From NCBI RefSeq assembly GCF_000968015.1, contig NZ_LACH01000008.1, positions 165,715-229,714 on the forward strand: DNA of 64,000 nucleotides, in the 5' to 3' direction. The notes under the pieces were generated by a model. That model was given only the letters and a program-made list of their open reading frames with translations, ran no database searches and was not told the origin of the DNA. This DNA comes from Pseudomonas fluorescens. GTDB lineage: Bacteria; Pseudomonadota; Gammaproteobacteria; Pseudomonadales; Pseudomonadaceae. A program made the translations under genes and the position numbers. Of the stretch, positions 9,151 through 18,398 are shown piece by piece; positions within the stretch are counted from its first letter, which is position 1, and each line of letters begins with the position of its first letter.

Positions 9151-9174
9151 GTGACGATATTACAATTTGGTCAC
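9151..9174. promoter_or_regulatory. Candidate TetR operator 1 (GTGAC-N14-GTCAC)
   Basis: GTGAC at 9151-9155 and GTCAC at 9170-9174 form an inverted repeat, extended to TTGTGAC/GTCACAA. It lies between the divergent outer-membrane factor and TetR genes. The same half-sites with the same 14-base spacing recur at 9950-9973 before the adaptor gene, which supports recognition by the TetR protein encoded between the two sites. Confidence 0.6.
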
Positions 9175-9212
9175 AAGTTGTCAACCACCTTCAGGGTGCG
9201 TAAGCTGATCGC

Positions 9213-9833
9213 ATGAATCAGCCATCAGTTTCTTCGTCCAGCGCCCGTGGCCCAGCCGATCACGACATCCGAGACCAGATTGTCGCGGCGGCCAACGAAC
9301 ACTTCAGTCAATACGGTTACAGCAAGACAACAGTCTCCGACCTGGCCAAAGCCATCGGTTTTTCCAAGGCTTACATCTACAAGTTCTTCGATTCCAAGCA
9401 GGCGATTGGTGAAGCTATTTGTAGAAATTGTCTGTCAGAAATCGTTGCGGCGGTTGAGCAGGCCACCAATGTTGAGGGTATTTCCCCGACCGAGCGCTTT
9501 CGGCGGTTGGTCAAAACCTTGATCGCCAAGGGTGTAGACCTGTTTTTTAATGACCGAAAACTTTATGACATCGCGGCGTTCGCCGCTTCGGAAAGCTGGC
9601 CCAGCTCACGAGTTTATGACGCGCGTATCAAGAGCTTCGTGCTGCAGATCGTGCGAGAGGGGCGGGAACTCGGTGAGTTTGAGCGCAAGACACCGTTGGA
9701 CGAGACAGTGGAATCGATTCATCTCGCTCTACGGCCCTTCATCAATCCTTTGCTGTTGCAGTACAACCTCGATGTTGTTGAAGAGGCTCCTGGGCTCATT
9801 TCCAACCTCATTCTACGCGGCCTGATGCCTTAA
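9213..9833 (+). CDS. TetR-family repressor, probable regulator of the RND efflux genes
   Basis: 206-residue TetR-type regulator. The N-terminal helix-turn-helix spans about residues 39-58 (TTVSDLAKAIGFSKAYIYKF), followed by the usual KFFDSKQAI boundary helix. The C-terminal part is a ligand-binding domain with no recognisable specificity. The gene sits between the divergent outer-membrane factor and the adaptor/pump genes, the arrangement seen in local efflux repressors such as MexL. Two palindromes with identical spacing flank it. Inducer unknown. Confidence 0.88.
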   Translation: MNQPSVSSSSARGPADHDIRDQIVAAANEHFSQYGYSKTTVSDLAKAIGFSKAYIYKFFDSKQAIGEAICRNCLSEIVAAVEQATNVEGISPTERFRRLVKTLIAKGVDLFFNDRKLYDIAAFAASESWPSSRVYDARIKSFVLQIVREGRELGEFERKTPLDETVESIHLALRPFINPLLLQYNLDVVEEAPGLISNLILRGLMP

Positions 9834-9910
9834 AAGGCTTGGCTGATGGATCCGTTGCGCATCCGCAGCAGCATGCGTATCTAAATAATCAGATCTCAAA
9901 CCCCTCTGTG

Positions 9911-9940
9911 TTGCCCTGATCATCAGGGCAACTTTCATTT
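9911..9940 (+). terminator. Rho-independent-type terminator after the TetR gene
   Basis: TTGCCCTGA (9911-9919) pairs perfectly with TCAGGGCAA (9923-9931) over a 3-base loop, followed by the T-rich CTTTCATTT. It would separate the TetR transcript from the efflux operon promoter. Confidence 0.65.
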
Positions 9941-9949
9941 GTCTGAATG

Positions 9950-9973
9950 GTGACCATTGACATAATTGGTCAC
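9950..9973. promoter_or_regulatory. Candidate TetR operator 2 overlapping the adaptor-gene promoter
   Basis: GTGAC at 9950-9954 and GTCAC at 9969-9973, again with a 14-base spacer, extended to GTGACCA/TGGTCAC. A TTGACA at 9957-9962, a good -35 match, lies inside the palindrome, so repressor binding would block polymerase. No equally good -10 element was located. Confidence 0.6.
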
Positions 9974-10011
9974 TTGAATAAGCATGGAGCATCCGCTTTC
10001 AAGAGGTCTCT

Positions 10012-11133
10012 ATGATCCAGCGCCGCCACATGTCATTCATTTTCATTGGCTTATTGCCGTTTGCCTTAGCCGCATGCAACGAGGCCATACCTTCAGATCC
10101 TCGCCTCCAAACGCCCTTGGTGCGCATCGCGGTGGTTCAACCCTCCGTGCCTGCAGATCGCGTATTCACCGGTATCGTCGCAGCTCGAGTTCAGAGCGAT
10201 CTCGGATTTCGAGTCCCTGGGAAAGTGCTGGAACGTTTGGTGGACACTGGGCAGAGCGTCAAGCGCGGGCAACCACTCATGCGAATCGATGCTAATGATC
10301 TGGCGCTGACCGCGCGGGCGCAGCAGGAAGCGGTGCTGGCCGCCATGGCCCGATCCCGGCAGGCCTCCGATGACGAGCTTCGCTACCGTGATTTGGTGTC
10401 TGTTGGTGCTGTTTCTGCTTCTGCTTACGCAGGGTTCAAAGCGGCTGCCGAGTCGGCGAAAGCGCAGCTTAACGCGGCCAAAGCCCAGGCTGATGTGGCG
10501 AGAAACTCTACTGGCTATTCGACCTTGCTGGCTGATGCTGACGGGGTTGTTGTGGACACCTTGGCAGAGCCGGGGCAGGTGATAGGCGCAGGTCAGGTAG
10601 TGGTCCGTGTTGCCCATTCCGGGCAGCGCGAGGCGGTGATCCAGTTGCCTGAAACGCTACGTCCTGCATTAGGGTCGTCGGCGACGGTTGAACTTTATGG
10701 GCAAAACCAACGTGCAGGCACCGCGCGTTTACGCCAGTTGTCCGATTCGGCTGACCGGCAAACCCGTACATTTGAGGCGCGCTATGTGTTGGAGGGCGCG
10801 CTTGCTGATGCCATCCTGGGTTCGACCATCTCAGTTGCTATAGACGGTACGCGAGTCGCCAATTCCAATGAATTACAAGTGCCTATCGCTGCCCTCTACG
10901 ACTCAGGTAAAGGTCCTGGTGTCTGGGCCGTTGGGGGCGAGCCTGAGCAGGTGACGTGGCGCCCTGTCACGGTCCTCAGCCTAAGCAATGCAGAAACTGC
11001 TCGAGTTACGGGCAACCTCCAGATCGACGATCGTATCGTTGCGCTGGGCGCGCATCTGTTAAGTGAAGGGGAACGGGTCAGGTCTCAAATGGCAGTCAGC
11101 GCCCAAGCACCGGTGGCCGAGGTGCGCCGATGA
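10012..11133 (+). CDS. RND efflux periplasmic adaptor (membrane-fusion lipoprotein)
   Basis: 373-residue membrane-fusion protein. The N-terminus carries a lipobox, LAAC with Cys22, so it is anchored in the outer leaflet of the inner membrane. The biotinyl-lipoyl-like half-motifs are visible (GFRVPGKVLERLVDTGQSV and later DGVVVDTLAEPGQVIGAGQ) around a coiled-coil hairpin rich in Ala and Gln. A GAGG ribosome site supports the ATG at 10012. The stop overlaps the pump gene start by ATGA. With the divergent outer-membrane factor it should form a MexJK- or TriABC-like tripartite pump; substrates cannot be predicted. Confidence 0.9.
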   Translation: MIQRRHMSFIFIGLLPFALAACNEAIPSDPRLQTPLVRIAVVQPSVPADRVFTGIVAARVQSDLGFRVPGKVLERLVDTGQSVKRGQPLMRIDANDLALTARAQQEAVLAAMARSRQASDDELRYRDLVSVGAVSASAYAGFKAAAESAKAQLNAAKAQADVARNSTGYSTLLADADGVVVDTLAEPGQVIGAGQVVVRVAHSGQREAVIQLPETLRPALGSSATVELYGQNQRAGTARLRQLSDSADRQTRTFEARYVLEGALADAILGSTISVAIDGTRVANSNELQVPIAALYDSGKGPGVWAVGGEPEQVTWRPVTVLSLSNAETARVTGNLQIDDRIVALGAHLLSEGERVRSQMAVSAQAPVAEVRR

Positions 11134-14100
11134 TCGGGTTCAATCTGTCCGCACTGGCGGTGCGTGAGCGTTCGATCACGCTGTTTATGATCCTGTTGAT
11201 TTCCGTAGGTGGGCTGTATGCCTTCTTCAAACTGGGGCGCGCTGAAGACCCTGCCTTCACCATCAAACAAATGACGGTGGTTACTGCTTGGCCTGGGGCG
11301 ACTGCTCAGGAGATGCAGGACCAGGTGGTTGAAAAGCTGGAAAAGCGCATGCAGGAACTGCGTTGGTACGACCGGACCGAGACCTTTACCCGGCCAGGCT
11401 TGGCTTTCACCACAGTTTATCTGCTCGACGGCACGCCGCCCTCCGCCGTCCCGGAGGAGTTTTACCAGGCACGCAAGAAAATCCTTGATGAGGAGAAGGG
11501 GTTGCCGTCCGGGGTGATCGGCCCGATGGTCAATGATGAGTATGCCGATGTCACCTTCGCTCTATATGCGCTAAAGGCCAAGGGCGAGCCGCAACGCTTG
11601 CTGGTGCGCGAGGCCGAAGTCTTGCGCCAGCGTCTGCTGCATGTGGCGGGAGTGAAGAAAGTCAATATCATCGGTGAGCAGTCCGAGCGCATTTTTGTCG
11701 AATTTTCATACGAGCGTCTGGCGACACTGGGTGTTTCCGCTCGAGATATCTTCAGTGCGATGAACGCGCAGAACATGATGACTCCGGCCGGTTCGGTTGA
11801 GGCAAAGGGCCCACAGGTTTTCATCCGACTGGATGGTGCGTTTGATGACTTGCAGAAGATTCGAGATACGCCGTTGGTAGTGCAGGGCAGAACCCTCAAA
11901 TTATCCGATGTGGCTGAGGTCAAGCGTGGTTATGAGGACCCCTCTACGTTCTCGGTGCGCAACAACGGAGAGCCCGCATTATTGCTCGGCGTAGTGATGC
12001 GCGATGGCTGGAACGGCCTTGATTTAGGTAAGGCGCTCGATGCCGAGACAACGTCGATCAATGAGCAAATGCCTTTAGGCATGACGCTGACCAAGGTCAC
12101 CGATCAGGCGGTGAATATTGGCGGGTCCGTCAACGAGTTCATGGTCAAATTTTTCGCGGCGCTAGGGGTGGTGTTGCTGGTGTGCTTCCTCAGCATGGGC
12201 TGGCGAGTCGGTATCGTCGTCGCTGCGGCGGTGCCGTTGACTCTGGCTGCGGTGTTCATTGTCATGGCCGCCACAGGTAAAGACTTTGACCGGATTACGC
12301 TGGGATCGTTGATTCTGGCGCTGGGGCTACTTGTGGACGATGCAATCATTGCCATTGAAATGATGGTGGTGAAGATGGAGGAGGGCTACGACCGAATCAA
12401 AGCCTCCGCCTATGCCTGGAGCCATACTGCAGCCCCTATGTTGTCCGGCACGCTGGTCACTGCCATTGGCTTTATGCCCAACGGTTTTGCCAAGTCCACA
12501 GCCGGTGAATACACCGCGAATATGTTCTGGATCGTCGGCATTGCGCTCATTACCTCCTGGGTGGTGGCAGTGGTGTTCACACCTTACCTGGGCGTCAAAC
12601 TGCTGCCGCAGATCAAGGTGCCCGAGGGGGGGCATGCAGCGATTTACGGTACACCGAATTACCTGCGTTTTAGGCGTCTGTTGGGGGCGGTTATTCGCCG
12701 TAAAGGCCTTGTAGCGATATCCGTCGTGGCCTTGTTCATTGTGGCGATTCTTGGCATGGGCTTGGTGAAGAAACAGTTCTTCCCTACATCAGACCGGCCC
12801 GAGGTGCTGGTTGAGGTGCAGATGCCGTACGGGACGTCGATCGAGCAAACCGATTCGGCGGCGGCCAAGGTCGAGGCGTGGTTGGCAAAACAACCGGAGG
12901 CTCGGATAGTTACCGCCTACATTGGTCAGGGCGCGCCACGCTTCTATCTGGCGATGGCACCTGAGTTGCCCGATCCTTCGTTTGCAAAAATCGTCGTGCT
13001 GACGGCGAGCCAGGAAGAGCGCGAGGCGCTCAAAATCCGGCTCCGGCAAGCCGTGGCTGATGGCTTGGCGCCTGAAGCACGGGTGCGTGTAACACAGTTG
13101 GTGTTCGGTCCTTATTCGCCGTACCCGGTGGCCTTTCGGGTTATGGGCGCGGACCGGACAGTGTTCCGCGATATCGCCGCACAGGTGCGCGAGGTCATGG
13201 CTGCCAGTCCCATGATGAGAACCGTCAACACCGACATGGGCGAGCGCGCTCCGGCACTCCATCTCACCCTGGATCAGGACCGTTTGCAGGCCTTTGGCTT
13301 GACCTCCACTGATGTTGCTCAGCAGCTGCAGTTCCTGTTGACCGGAGCGCCTGTCACCCAAGTGCGTGAAGACATCCGTTCGGTCCAGGTGGTCGCTCGC
13401 TCTGCAGGAAATACACGTCTGGATCCTTCAAAAATTGACGCCTTCACGCTGACTGGTGCTCAGGGTCAACGGGTATCGCTGTCTCAGGTCGGGACGGTGG
13501 ATGCGCGCATGGAGGAGCCCATTCTGCGGCGCCGTGACCGTACACCGACCATCACCGTACGCGGTGATGTGGCTGAAGGTCTTCAGCCACCAGATGTCTC
13601 CAGCGCCGTGATGAAGCAACTGCAACCGGTCATTGAACAGTTGCCTGTGGGCTACCGGATTGAGTTGGCAGGCGCGATCGAGGAGTCGGGTAAAGCGAAC
13701 AAGGCATTGCTGCCGTTGTTCCCGATCATGATCGCGCTGATGTTGCTGACCATCATTATTCAGGTGCGCTCGATGTCGGCGATGATGATGGTGTTCGCCA
13801 CCGCGCCTCTGGGACTGATTGGTGTGGTGCCGATTCTTCTGCTGTTCCAACAGCCGTTCGGGATCAACGCCTTGGTGGGATTGATTGCGTTGTCAGGGAT
13901 TCTGATGCGCAACGCGCTGATCCTTATCGGTCAGATTCATTCCAATGAGAAAGCCGGTCTGGCGCCTTATGACGCATTGGTCGAAGCCACTGTACAGCGG
14001 GCGCGGCCGGTGATCCTCACGGCGATGGCAGCGATGTTGGCTTTCATTCCGCTGACCCATTCGGTGTTCTGGGGCACGCTGGCGTACACGCTGATTGGCG

Positions 14101-14216
14101 GTACGTTTGCCGGCACAGTGCTGACATTGGTGTTCCTGCCGGCGATGTACTCCCTCTGGTTCAAGATCAGACTTGAGTCTGCAAGTGATGTGGATGCGCG
14201 TACTCAATCCGCATGA
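11130..14216 (+). CDS. RND-family inner-membrane efflux pump (HAE-1 type)
   Basis: 1028-residue proton-driven RND exporter, of normal family length. The N-terminus has GRAEDPAFTIKQM, characteristic of the MexK/TriC-like subgroup. The paired proton-relay aspartates of transmembrane helix 4 are intact at Asp403 and Asp404 (GLLVDDAIIAIEM). Two periplasmic porter/docking regions alternate with hydrophobic blocks (for example VVLLVCFLSMGWRVGIVVAA and the C-terminal GTFAGTVLTLVFLPAMY). It is translationally coupled to the adaptor gene. Likely exports hydrophobic or cationic toxicants. A small coupled reading frame follows at 14261. Confidence 0.93.
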   Translation: MIGFNLSALAVRERSITLFMILLISVGGLYAFFKLGRAEDPAFTIKQMTVVTAWPGATAQEMQDQVVEKLEKRMQELRWYDRTETFTRPGLAFTTVYLLDGTPPSAVPEEFYQARKKILDEEKGLPSGVIGPMVNDEYADVTFALYALKAKGEPQRLLVREAEVLRQRLLHVAGVKKVNIIGEQSERIFVEFSYERLATLGVSARDIFSAMNAQNMMTPAGSVEAKGPQVFIRLDGAFDDLQKIRDTPLVVQGRTLKLSDVAEVKRGYEDPSTFSVRNNGEPALLLGVVMRDGWNGLDLGKALDAETTSINEQMPLGMTLTKVTDQAVNIGGSVNEFMVKFFAALGVVLLVCFLSMGWRVGIVVAAAVPLTLAAVFIVMAATGKDFDRITLGSLILALGLLVDDAIIAIEMMVVKMEEGYDRIKASAYAWSHTAAPMLSGTLVTAIGFMPNGFAKSTAGEYTANMFWIVGIALITSWVVAVVFTPYLGVKLLPQIKVPEGGHAAIYGTPNYLRFRRLLGAVIRRKGLVAISVVALFIVAILGMGLVKKQFFPTSDRPEVLVEVQMPYGTSIEQTDSAAAKVEAWLAKQPEARIVTAYIGQGAPRFYLAMAPELPDPSFAKIVVLTASQEEREALKIRLRQAVADGLAPEARVRVTQLVFGPYSPYPVAFRVMGADRTVFRDIAAQVREVMAASPMMRTVNTDMGERAPALHLTLDQDRLQAFGLTSTDVAQQLQFLLTGAPVTQVREDIRSVQVVARSAGNTRLDPSKIDAFTLTGAQGQRVSLSQVGTVDARMEEPILRRRDRTPTITVRGDVAEGLQPPDVSSAVMKQLQPVIEQLPVGYRIELAGAIEESGKANKALLPLFPIMIALMLLTIIIQVRSMSAMMMVFATAPLGLIGVVPILLLFQQPFGINALVGLIALSGILMRNALILIGQIHSNEKAGLAPYDALVEATVQRARPVILTAMAAMLAFIPLTHSVFWGTLAYTLIGGTFAGTVLTLVFLPAMYSLWFKIRLESASDVDARTQSA

Positions 14217-14260
14217 GCAATGCGAGGCTGGACCGTTTCGAGACGCAGAGGAGAACCAAG

Positions 14261-14420
14261 ATGACTTCGTTGGCCCGGCTGGTGGAACAATTTGATCCCG
14301 GCGAGCCATTTGAGGCTCCTGCTTATTGGGTGCAGGGTGGAACGGTATTTAACGCTGCTCTTTGCTACAGGCCTCGCGTTGTGGGTTGCCTTCCAGTTGG
14401 GCGTCGATCTGTTTACCTGA
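14261..14420 (+). pseudogene. Small membrane-protein gene after the efflux pump, apparently frameshifted
   Basis: An ATG at 14261 with a good AGAGGAGA ribosome site opens MTSLARLVEQFDPGEPFEAP then AYWVQGGTVF, an acidic, protein-like start. In a shifted frame, beginning at ACG 14352, the sequence continues as a convincing hydrophobic segment, TLLFATGLALWVAFQLGVDL followed by FT and a TGA at 14418-14420. A single extra base in GTATTTAACG near 14350 would join them into a protein of about 53 residues with one membrane helix. Either a recent frameshift or a sequence error is possible. Function unknown; the position suggests an accessory subunit of the efflux pump. Confidence 0.5.
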
Positions 14421-14426
14421 CACCCT

Positions 14427-14459
14427 GCCGCCGAGGGGACGCAACGTCTCCTCGGCGGC
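14427..14459. terminator. Long hairpin between convergent operons
   Basis: GCCGCCGAGGGGACG (14427-14441) pairs along its full length with CGTCTCCTCGGCGGC (14445-14459), one pair being G-T, around a CAA loop. It lies just after the efflux operon and just before the convergent hydroxyacid dehydrogenase stop. No T-run on either side, but the stem strength and location suggest a bidirectional terminator. Confidence 0.55.
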
Positions 14460-14465
14460 CAATGT

Positions 14466-15422
14466 TCAGTCAGTCACAGACCCTTGCGGTATTCTCCCGG
14501 CGAAACTGTCCACCAGGCTCGCCACCACCATCTCGCCCATCCGCGTGCGAGTCTGCAGCGTCGCACTCGCGCGATGGGGCTGCAGCACCACGTTCTCGTT
14601 ACCAAACAGTGCCTCGGGCACGTTCGGTTCATCGACAAATACATCCAGCGCCGCACCCGCGATCTCTCCGGCGGCAAGCGCCGCCACCAGATCGACCTCG
14701 TTGACCAGCTTGCCCCGCGCCACGTTGATCAGATACCCGTCCTTGCCCAGCGCCTGCAGCACCTCGGCATTGATGATGGCTTCAGCCTTGTCGGCGGCGG
14801 CCGCGAGAATCAGCGCATCACTGTTGCTGGCCAGCTGCTTCAGATCGGCAATGAACGTGTGGTTCACATCGCTCATCGGCTGCAGATCGGTGTAACTGAT
14901 CGGGCAGCCGAACGCGGCGGCCCGGGTCGCCACTGCACGGCCGACCCGGCCCATGCCGACGATCCCGATGCGCATGCCCGACACCTGACGCGCCAATGGC
15001 AACGGGGCCAACGGCGTTGGGCTATGGGGCCATTGCCCCGAACGCACATAACGATCACTGGTGCACAGACCCCGGCACACGGCAATCAACAATCCGATGG
15101 CCAGGTCGGCGACGTCTTCGGTCAGCGCTCCGATGGTTGCGGTCACGCGAATTCCGCGATCCCGGGCGTACGCCAGATCCACCGCATCGGTACCCACGCC
15201 GTTGACCGCCACCACTTCCAGTTTCGGTAGTTGCGCCATCAGCGCCTGGCTGATCCCGGTATGCCCGCCGGTGATCACCCCGCGAATGTTCGCGCCGTGT
15301 TCCTGCAAATAAGCCTGCTTGTCGGCCTGTTGGAAGTAACGTCTGACGGTAAACAGCTCATCGAGCCGCGCGTTGATTTCAGGGATCAGGATCGGGCTGA
15401 GCTGCAAGACTTCTGGCTTCAT
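14466..15422 (-). CDS. D-isomer-specific 2-hydroxyacid dehydrogenase (GhrB/hydroxypyruvate reductase-like)
   Basis: 318-residue NAD(P)-dependent 2-hydroxyacid dehydrogenase, reducing a 2-oxo acid such as glyoxylate or hydroxypyruvate or working in reverse. The Rossmann motif is GIVGMGRVGRAVA, and the catalytic Arg (NVARGKLVNE), Glu (FVDEPNVPE) and His (LQPHRAS) are all present. It is last in a leftward group with an SDR, a FAH-family hydrolase and an MFS transporter, implying catabolism of a hydroxy or sugar acid. A second, different family member is encoded at 57049. Confidence 0.88.
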   Translation of the reverse strand: MKPEVLQLSPILIPEINARLDELFTVRRYFQQADKQAYLQEHGANIRGVITGGHTGISQALMAQLPKLEVVAVNGVGTDAVDLAYARDRGIRVTATIGALTEDVADLAIGLLIAVCRGLCTSDRYVRSGQWPHSPTPLAPLPLARQVSGMRIGIVGMGRVGRAVATRAAAFGCPISYTDLQPMSDVNHTFIADLKQLASNSDALILAAAADKAEAIINAEVLQALGKDGYLINVARGKLVNEVDLVAALAAGEIAGAALDVFVDEPNVPEALFGNENVVLQPHRASATLQTRTRMGEMVVASLVDSFAGRIPQGSVTD

Positions 15423-15455
15423 GTAAACCTCGCGTAACGGAATAAAAAGGCCGGT

Positions 15456-16214
15456 TTAACCGCGACCGGCAAACGGCATGGCACTGGCCATGACGGTCAT
15501 GTTCAGGACGTTCGCCTCCAGCGGCAGGCCGGCGATGTAACGCACGGCATCGGCCACATGCTTGACGTCCACCATCGGCTCCACGGCGATGGTGCCGTTG
15601 GCCTGGCGCACGCCTTTGGTCATGCGCACCGACATTTCGGTCAGGGCGTTGCCAATGTCGATCTGGCTGCAGGCGATGTTGAATTCGCGCCCGTCCAGGG
15701 CCAGGGATTTGGTCAGCCCCAGCACCGCGTGTTTGCTGGCGGTGTAGGCGCTGCTGAAGGGGCGTGGGGTATGCGCCGAGATCGAGCCGTTATTGATGAT
15801 GCGTCCGCCCTTTGGCTGTTGCCGGCGCATCAGTGCGAAGGCACCACGGGCGCAGAGGAAAACGCCGTTGAGGTTGGTGTCGATCACGTTTCGCCACTGC
15901 TCGAACGTCAGCTCATCAAGCGGCACGGCAGGGGCGTTGACCCCGGCGTTGTTGAACACCACGTCGAGGCGTCCGTATACCTCGGTGATGGTGGCAAACA
16001 GCGCATCGACACTGGCCGGGTCGCGCACATCAGTGGGCACCGCCAGCGCTTCGTGTCCTGCGCTGAGCGCCAATTCGACCAAGGCCTGCAACGGCTCCGG
16101 CCGACGTCCGGCCAATACCAGGGTGAATCCGTCGGCCATCAGCGCCAGGGCCACGGCGCGGCCGATTCCGCTACCGGCGCCGGTGACCAGGGCCACTTTC
16201 AAAGGACTGGACAT
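15456..16214 (-). CDS. Short-chain dehydrogenase/reductase
   Basis: 252-residue classical SDR. The cofactor motif TGAGSGIG lies near the N-terminus, the structural motif NNAG follows, and the active site reads [20 protein letters not shown] with the YxxxK pair completed by the next Lys. I chose the ATG at 16214 because AAAAAAGGAGATAACAAC precedes it; the in-frame extension upstream has no family similarity. It stands between the hydroxyacid dehydrogenase (33-base gap) and the FAH-family gene, probably oxidising a hydroxyl group in the same pathway. Substrate unknown. Confidence 0.88.
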   Translation of the reverse strand: MSSPLKVALVTGAGSGIGRAVALALMADGFTLVLAGRRPEPLQALVELALSAGHEALAVPTDVRDPASVDALFATITEVYGRLDVVFNNAGVNAPAVPLDELTFEQWRNVIDTNLNGVFLCARGAFALMRRQQPKGGRIINNGSISAHTPRPFSSAYTASKHAVLGLTKSLALDGREFNIACSQIDIGNALTEMSVRMTKGVRQANGTIAVEPMVDVKHVADAVRYIAGLPLEANVLNMTVMASAMPFAGRG

Positions 16215-16257
16215 GTTGTTATCTCCTTTTTTCAATTCACGAGCGCGTATGCCGGGT

Positions 16258-16950
16258 TCAAGGTCGCTGACCGACGCGCATTTCCAGTTGGCCGATGCTG
16301 TCGATCCCGGCATTAATGATGTCGCCCGGTTGCAGCACATCGACGCCTGCCGGGCTGCCGGTCATGATCAAGTCACCGGCCCGCAGCGCCACCGACTGCG
16401 AGATACGGCTGATGATTTCACTGACTGACCAGATCTGGCTGTCGAGGCTGTCGCGTTGGCGTTCTTCGCCGTTGACGTTCAGCCATAACTCGCCGTCCGG
16501 GTGTCCGGCGCGAGTCACTGGCACGATGGCGGTCATCGGCGCGGCGCCGTCGAACACCTTGGCACCTTCCCACGGCAAACCATTGCTTTTGGCCGCGCGC
16601 TGGACATCACGACGGGTCAGGTCAAGACCGACGGCATAGCCCCAGACATAGGCCAGCGCCTGACTCTCCGGAATATTGGCGCCGCCTTCACCGATGGCCA
16701 CGACCAATTCGATTTCGTGGACAAACTCGTCGGTCAACGGCGGGAAAGTCACTTCACCCGCCGCATCCACCACGTTGCTTGCCGGTTTCATGAAGAACAC
16801 TGGCGGCTGGCGAGACTGGCCTTGGGTGTCTGGCCAAGGGTAATTGCGGCCGACGCAAAATACCCGGCCAACGGGAAAGCGCTGCTGGCTGCCGGCAACC
16901 GGCAAGGTCACGGGCAGATCCGGGGTAAACACATATTCGGTCATCGTCAT
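16258..16950 (-). CDS. Fumarylacetoacetate hydrolase-family protein (fumarylpyruvate hydrolase-like)
   Basis: About 230 residues, the size of short FAH-family hydrolases that split C-C bonds of acylpyruvates such as fumarylpyruvate. Visible blocks are [25 protein letters not shown], the metal-binding [26 protein letters not shown] and the C-terminal [17 protein letters not shown] start at 16950 (MTMTEYVF) or 16944 fits; the longer in-frame extension overlaps the transporter gene and is not credible. Its neighbours (SDR, hydroxyacid dehydrogenase, ACS-type transporter) suggest a pathway ending in cleavage to pyruvate plus another acid. Decarboxylase or dehydratase activity is also known in this family. 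Confidence 0.85.
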   Translation of the reverse strand: MTMTEYVFTPDLPVTLPVAGSQQRFPVGRVFCVGRNYPWPDTQGQSRQPPVFFMKPASNVVDAAGEVTFPPLTDEFVHEIELVVAIGEGGANIPESQALAYVWGYAVGLDLTRRDVQRAAKSNGLPWEGAKVFDGAAPMTAIVPVTRAGHPDGELWLNVNGEERQRDSLDSQIWSVSEIISRISQSVALRAGDLIMTGSPAGVDVLQPGDIINAGIDSIGQLEMRVGQRP

Positions 16951-17048
16951 GTTTGTAGTCGTCCTGTTAGAGGTGTCAGCGTACGGCGGCAATCTTTTGC
17001 GAAGTTGGACGAATGCCGCCTCGTGTTGGAGAAAAACGGTTTCTTGGC

Positions 17049-18398
17049 TCAGCGCGCCTTGAGTTCGATGCGATACAAGCGACCGAGCAGCAACGAATAG
17101 GACAAGGTACCCATCAGCGCCACGCCCCCAATGAACCAGAAGGCGTAGGCAAACGAGCCTGTCGCGTGGACGATGCCGCCAATCACAATCGGGGTAACGA
17201 TCCCGCCGATGTTGGCGGCCAGGCTGGTGACCCCGCCGGTCAGGCCAATCAGTTCCTTGGGCGCGACTTCCGATACGGCCGCCCACGACGACGAAGCGAT
17301 TCCTTGGGCGAAGAAGGCAATGGTGAGAACGGCAATGCAAATCACGTTCGAGTCGGTGAAATTCACCAGCACAATCGACATGCCCAGCATCGACCCGACC
17401 ACCAATGGCAACTTGCGAGCGAAGGACATTGAGTAACCACGGCGTATCAGCAAGTCAGAGACGATGCCAGCGAGCAAAATGCCGACCGTTGCGCCCACGA
17501 ACGGCAGCACCGCGAAGATCCCGGCCTTGATCATGGTCAGCTTGCGTTCTTCGATCAGGTACGTCGGGAACCAGGTCAGGAAGAAGTACAACGCCGAGGT
17601 GCTGGCGAACTTGCCAATGCAAATCGCCCAGATCTGCCGATAGCTGAACAGCTCAGCGATCTGCCGCCAGTTGAACCGGGTGCGCTCCTGACTGCTCTTT
17701 ACCAGGCCACCCCCGGCTTCGATGTACTTCAGTTCTTCCTGGCTGACGTTCTTGCAGCTCAGCGGATCGCGGTACAGGTACAGCCAGATCACACCGAACA
17801 CAATGCCAAGTATCCCGGTGCTGTAGAAAACATGGCGCCAGTCATAGGTCGTGGCTAGCCATAACAGCGCGCCGGTAAACAGCGCGGTGCCCAGATATTG
17901 GCCGCACACGTAAATGCTGCTGGCCAGGCCTCGTTCGCGGGCCGGGAACCACACCGTGACCGCGCGGCTGTTGGCCGGAAACGCTGGAGCTTCCATGGCG
18001 CCGACGGCCAGTCGCAGCCCGAACAGCGAAGCGAATCCTGTGGCAAAGCCTTGGCACACGGTGACCGTCGACCAACTGATCAGCGACACCCCGTAAGTGA
18101 ACCGGGAACCGAAGCGATCGGCAATGAACCCGGCGGGGACCAAGGCAAGTGCGTAGGTCCAGGCAAACGCGGAAAAGATCAGGCCCATTTCGATCTTGTC
18201 CAGGCCCAGGTCCTTGGCCATGAACGGTGCGGCAATCGAGATGTTCACGCGGTCGATGTAGTTGATGATGGTCGCAATCAGCAGCAACGACAGCATGAAC
18301 CAGCGCCGACGCGTCGGCAGTCGCTGTGGCAACAGGGCGTCCCGGGCGCCGGCGCTCACCGACGGCGCGGTGGACGGAGAGGTTTGCGAGTTCGACAT
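17049..18398 (-). CDS. MFS transporter, anion:cation symporter (phthalate/glucarate-type) family
   Basis: 449-residue twelve-helix major-facilitator protein. The N-terminal part has IINYIDRVNISIAAPFMAKD and AFAWTYALALVPAGFIADRFG, hallmarks of the ACS family that takes up organic anions such as hexuronates, glucarate or phthalate. First gene of the leftward catabolic group (14466-18398), so it likely imports the substrate. The divergent AraC gene lies 585 bases away. The exact anion is not predictable. Confidence 0.87.
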   Translation of the reverse strand: MSNSQTSPSTAPSVSAGARDALLPQRLPTRRRWFMLSLLLIATIINYIDRVNISIAAPFMAKDLGLDKIEMGLIFSAFAWTYALALVPAGFIADRFGSRFTYGVSLISWSTVTVCQGFATGFASLFGLRLAVGAMEAPAFPANSRAVTVWFPARERGLASSIYVCGQYLGTALFTGALLWLATTYDWRHVFYSTGILGIVFGVIWLYLYRDPLSCKNVSQEELKYIEAGGGLVKSSQERTRFNWRQIAELFSYRQIWAICIGKFASTSALYFFLTWFPTYLIEERKLTMIKAGIFAVLPFVGATVGILLAGIVSDLLIRRGYSMSFARKLPLVVGSMLGMSIVLVNFTDSNVICIAVLTIAFFAQGIASSSWAAVSEVAPKELIGLTGGVTSLAANIGGIVTPIVIGGIVHATGSFAYAFWFIGGVALMGTLSYSLLLGRLYRIELKAR

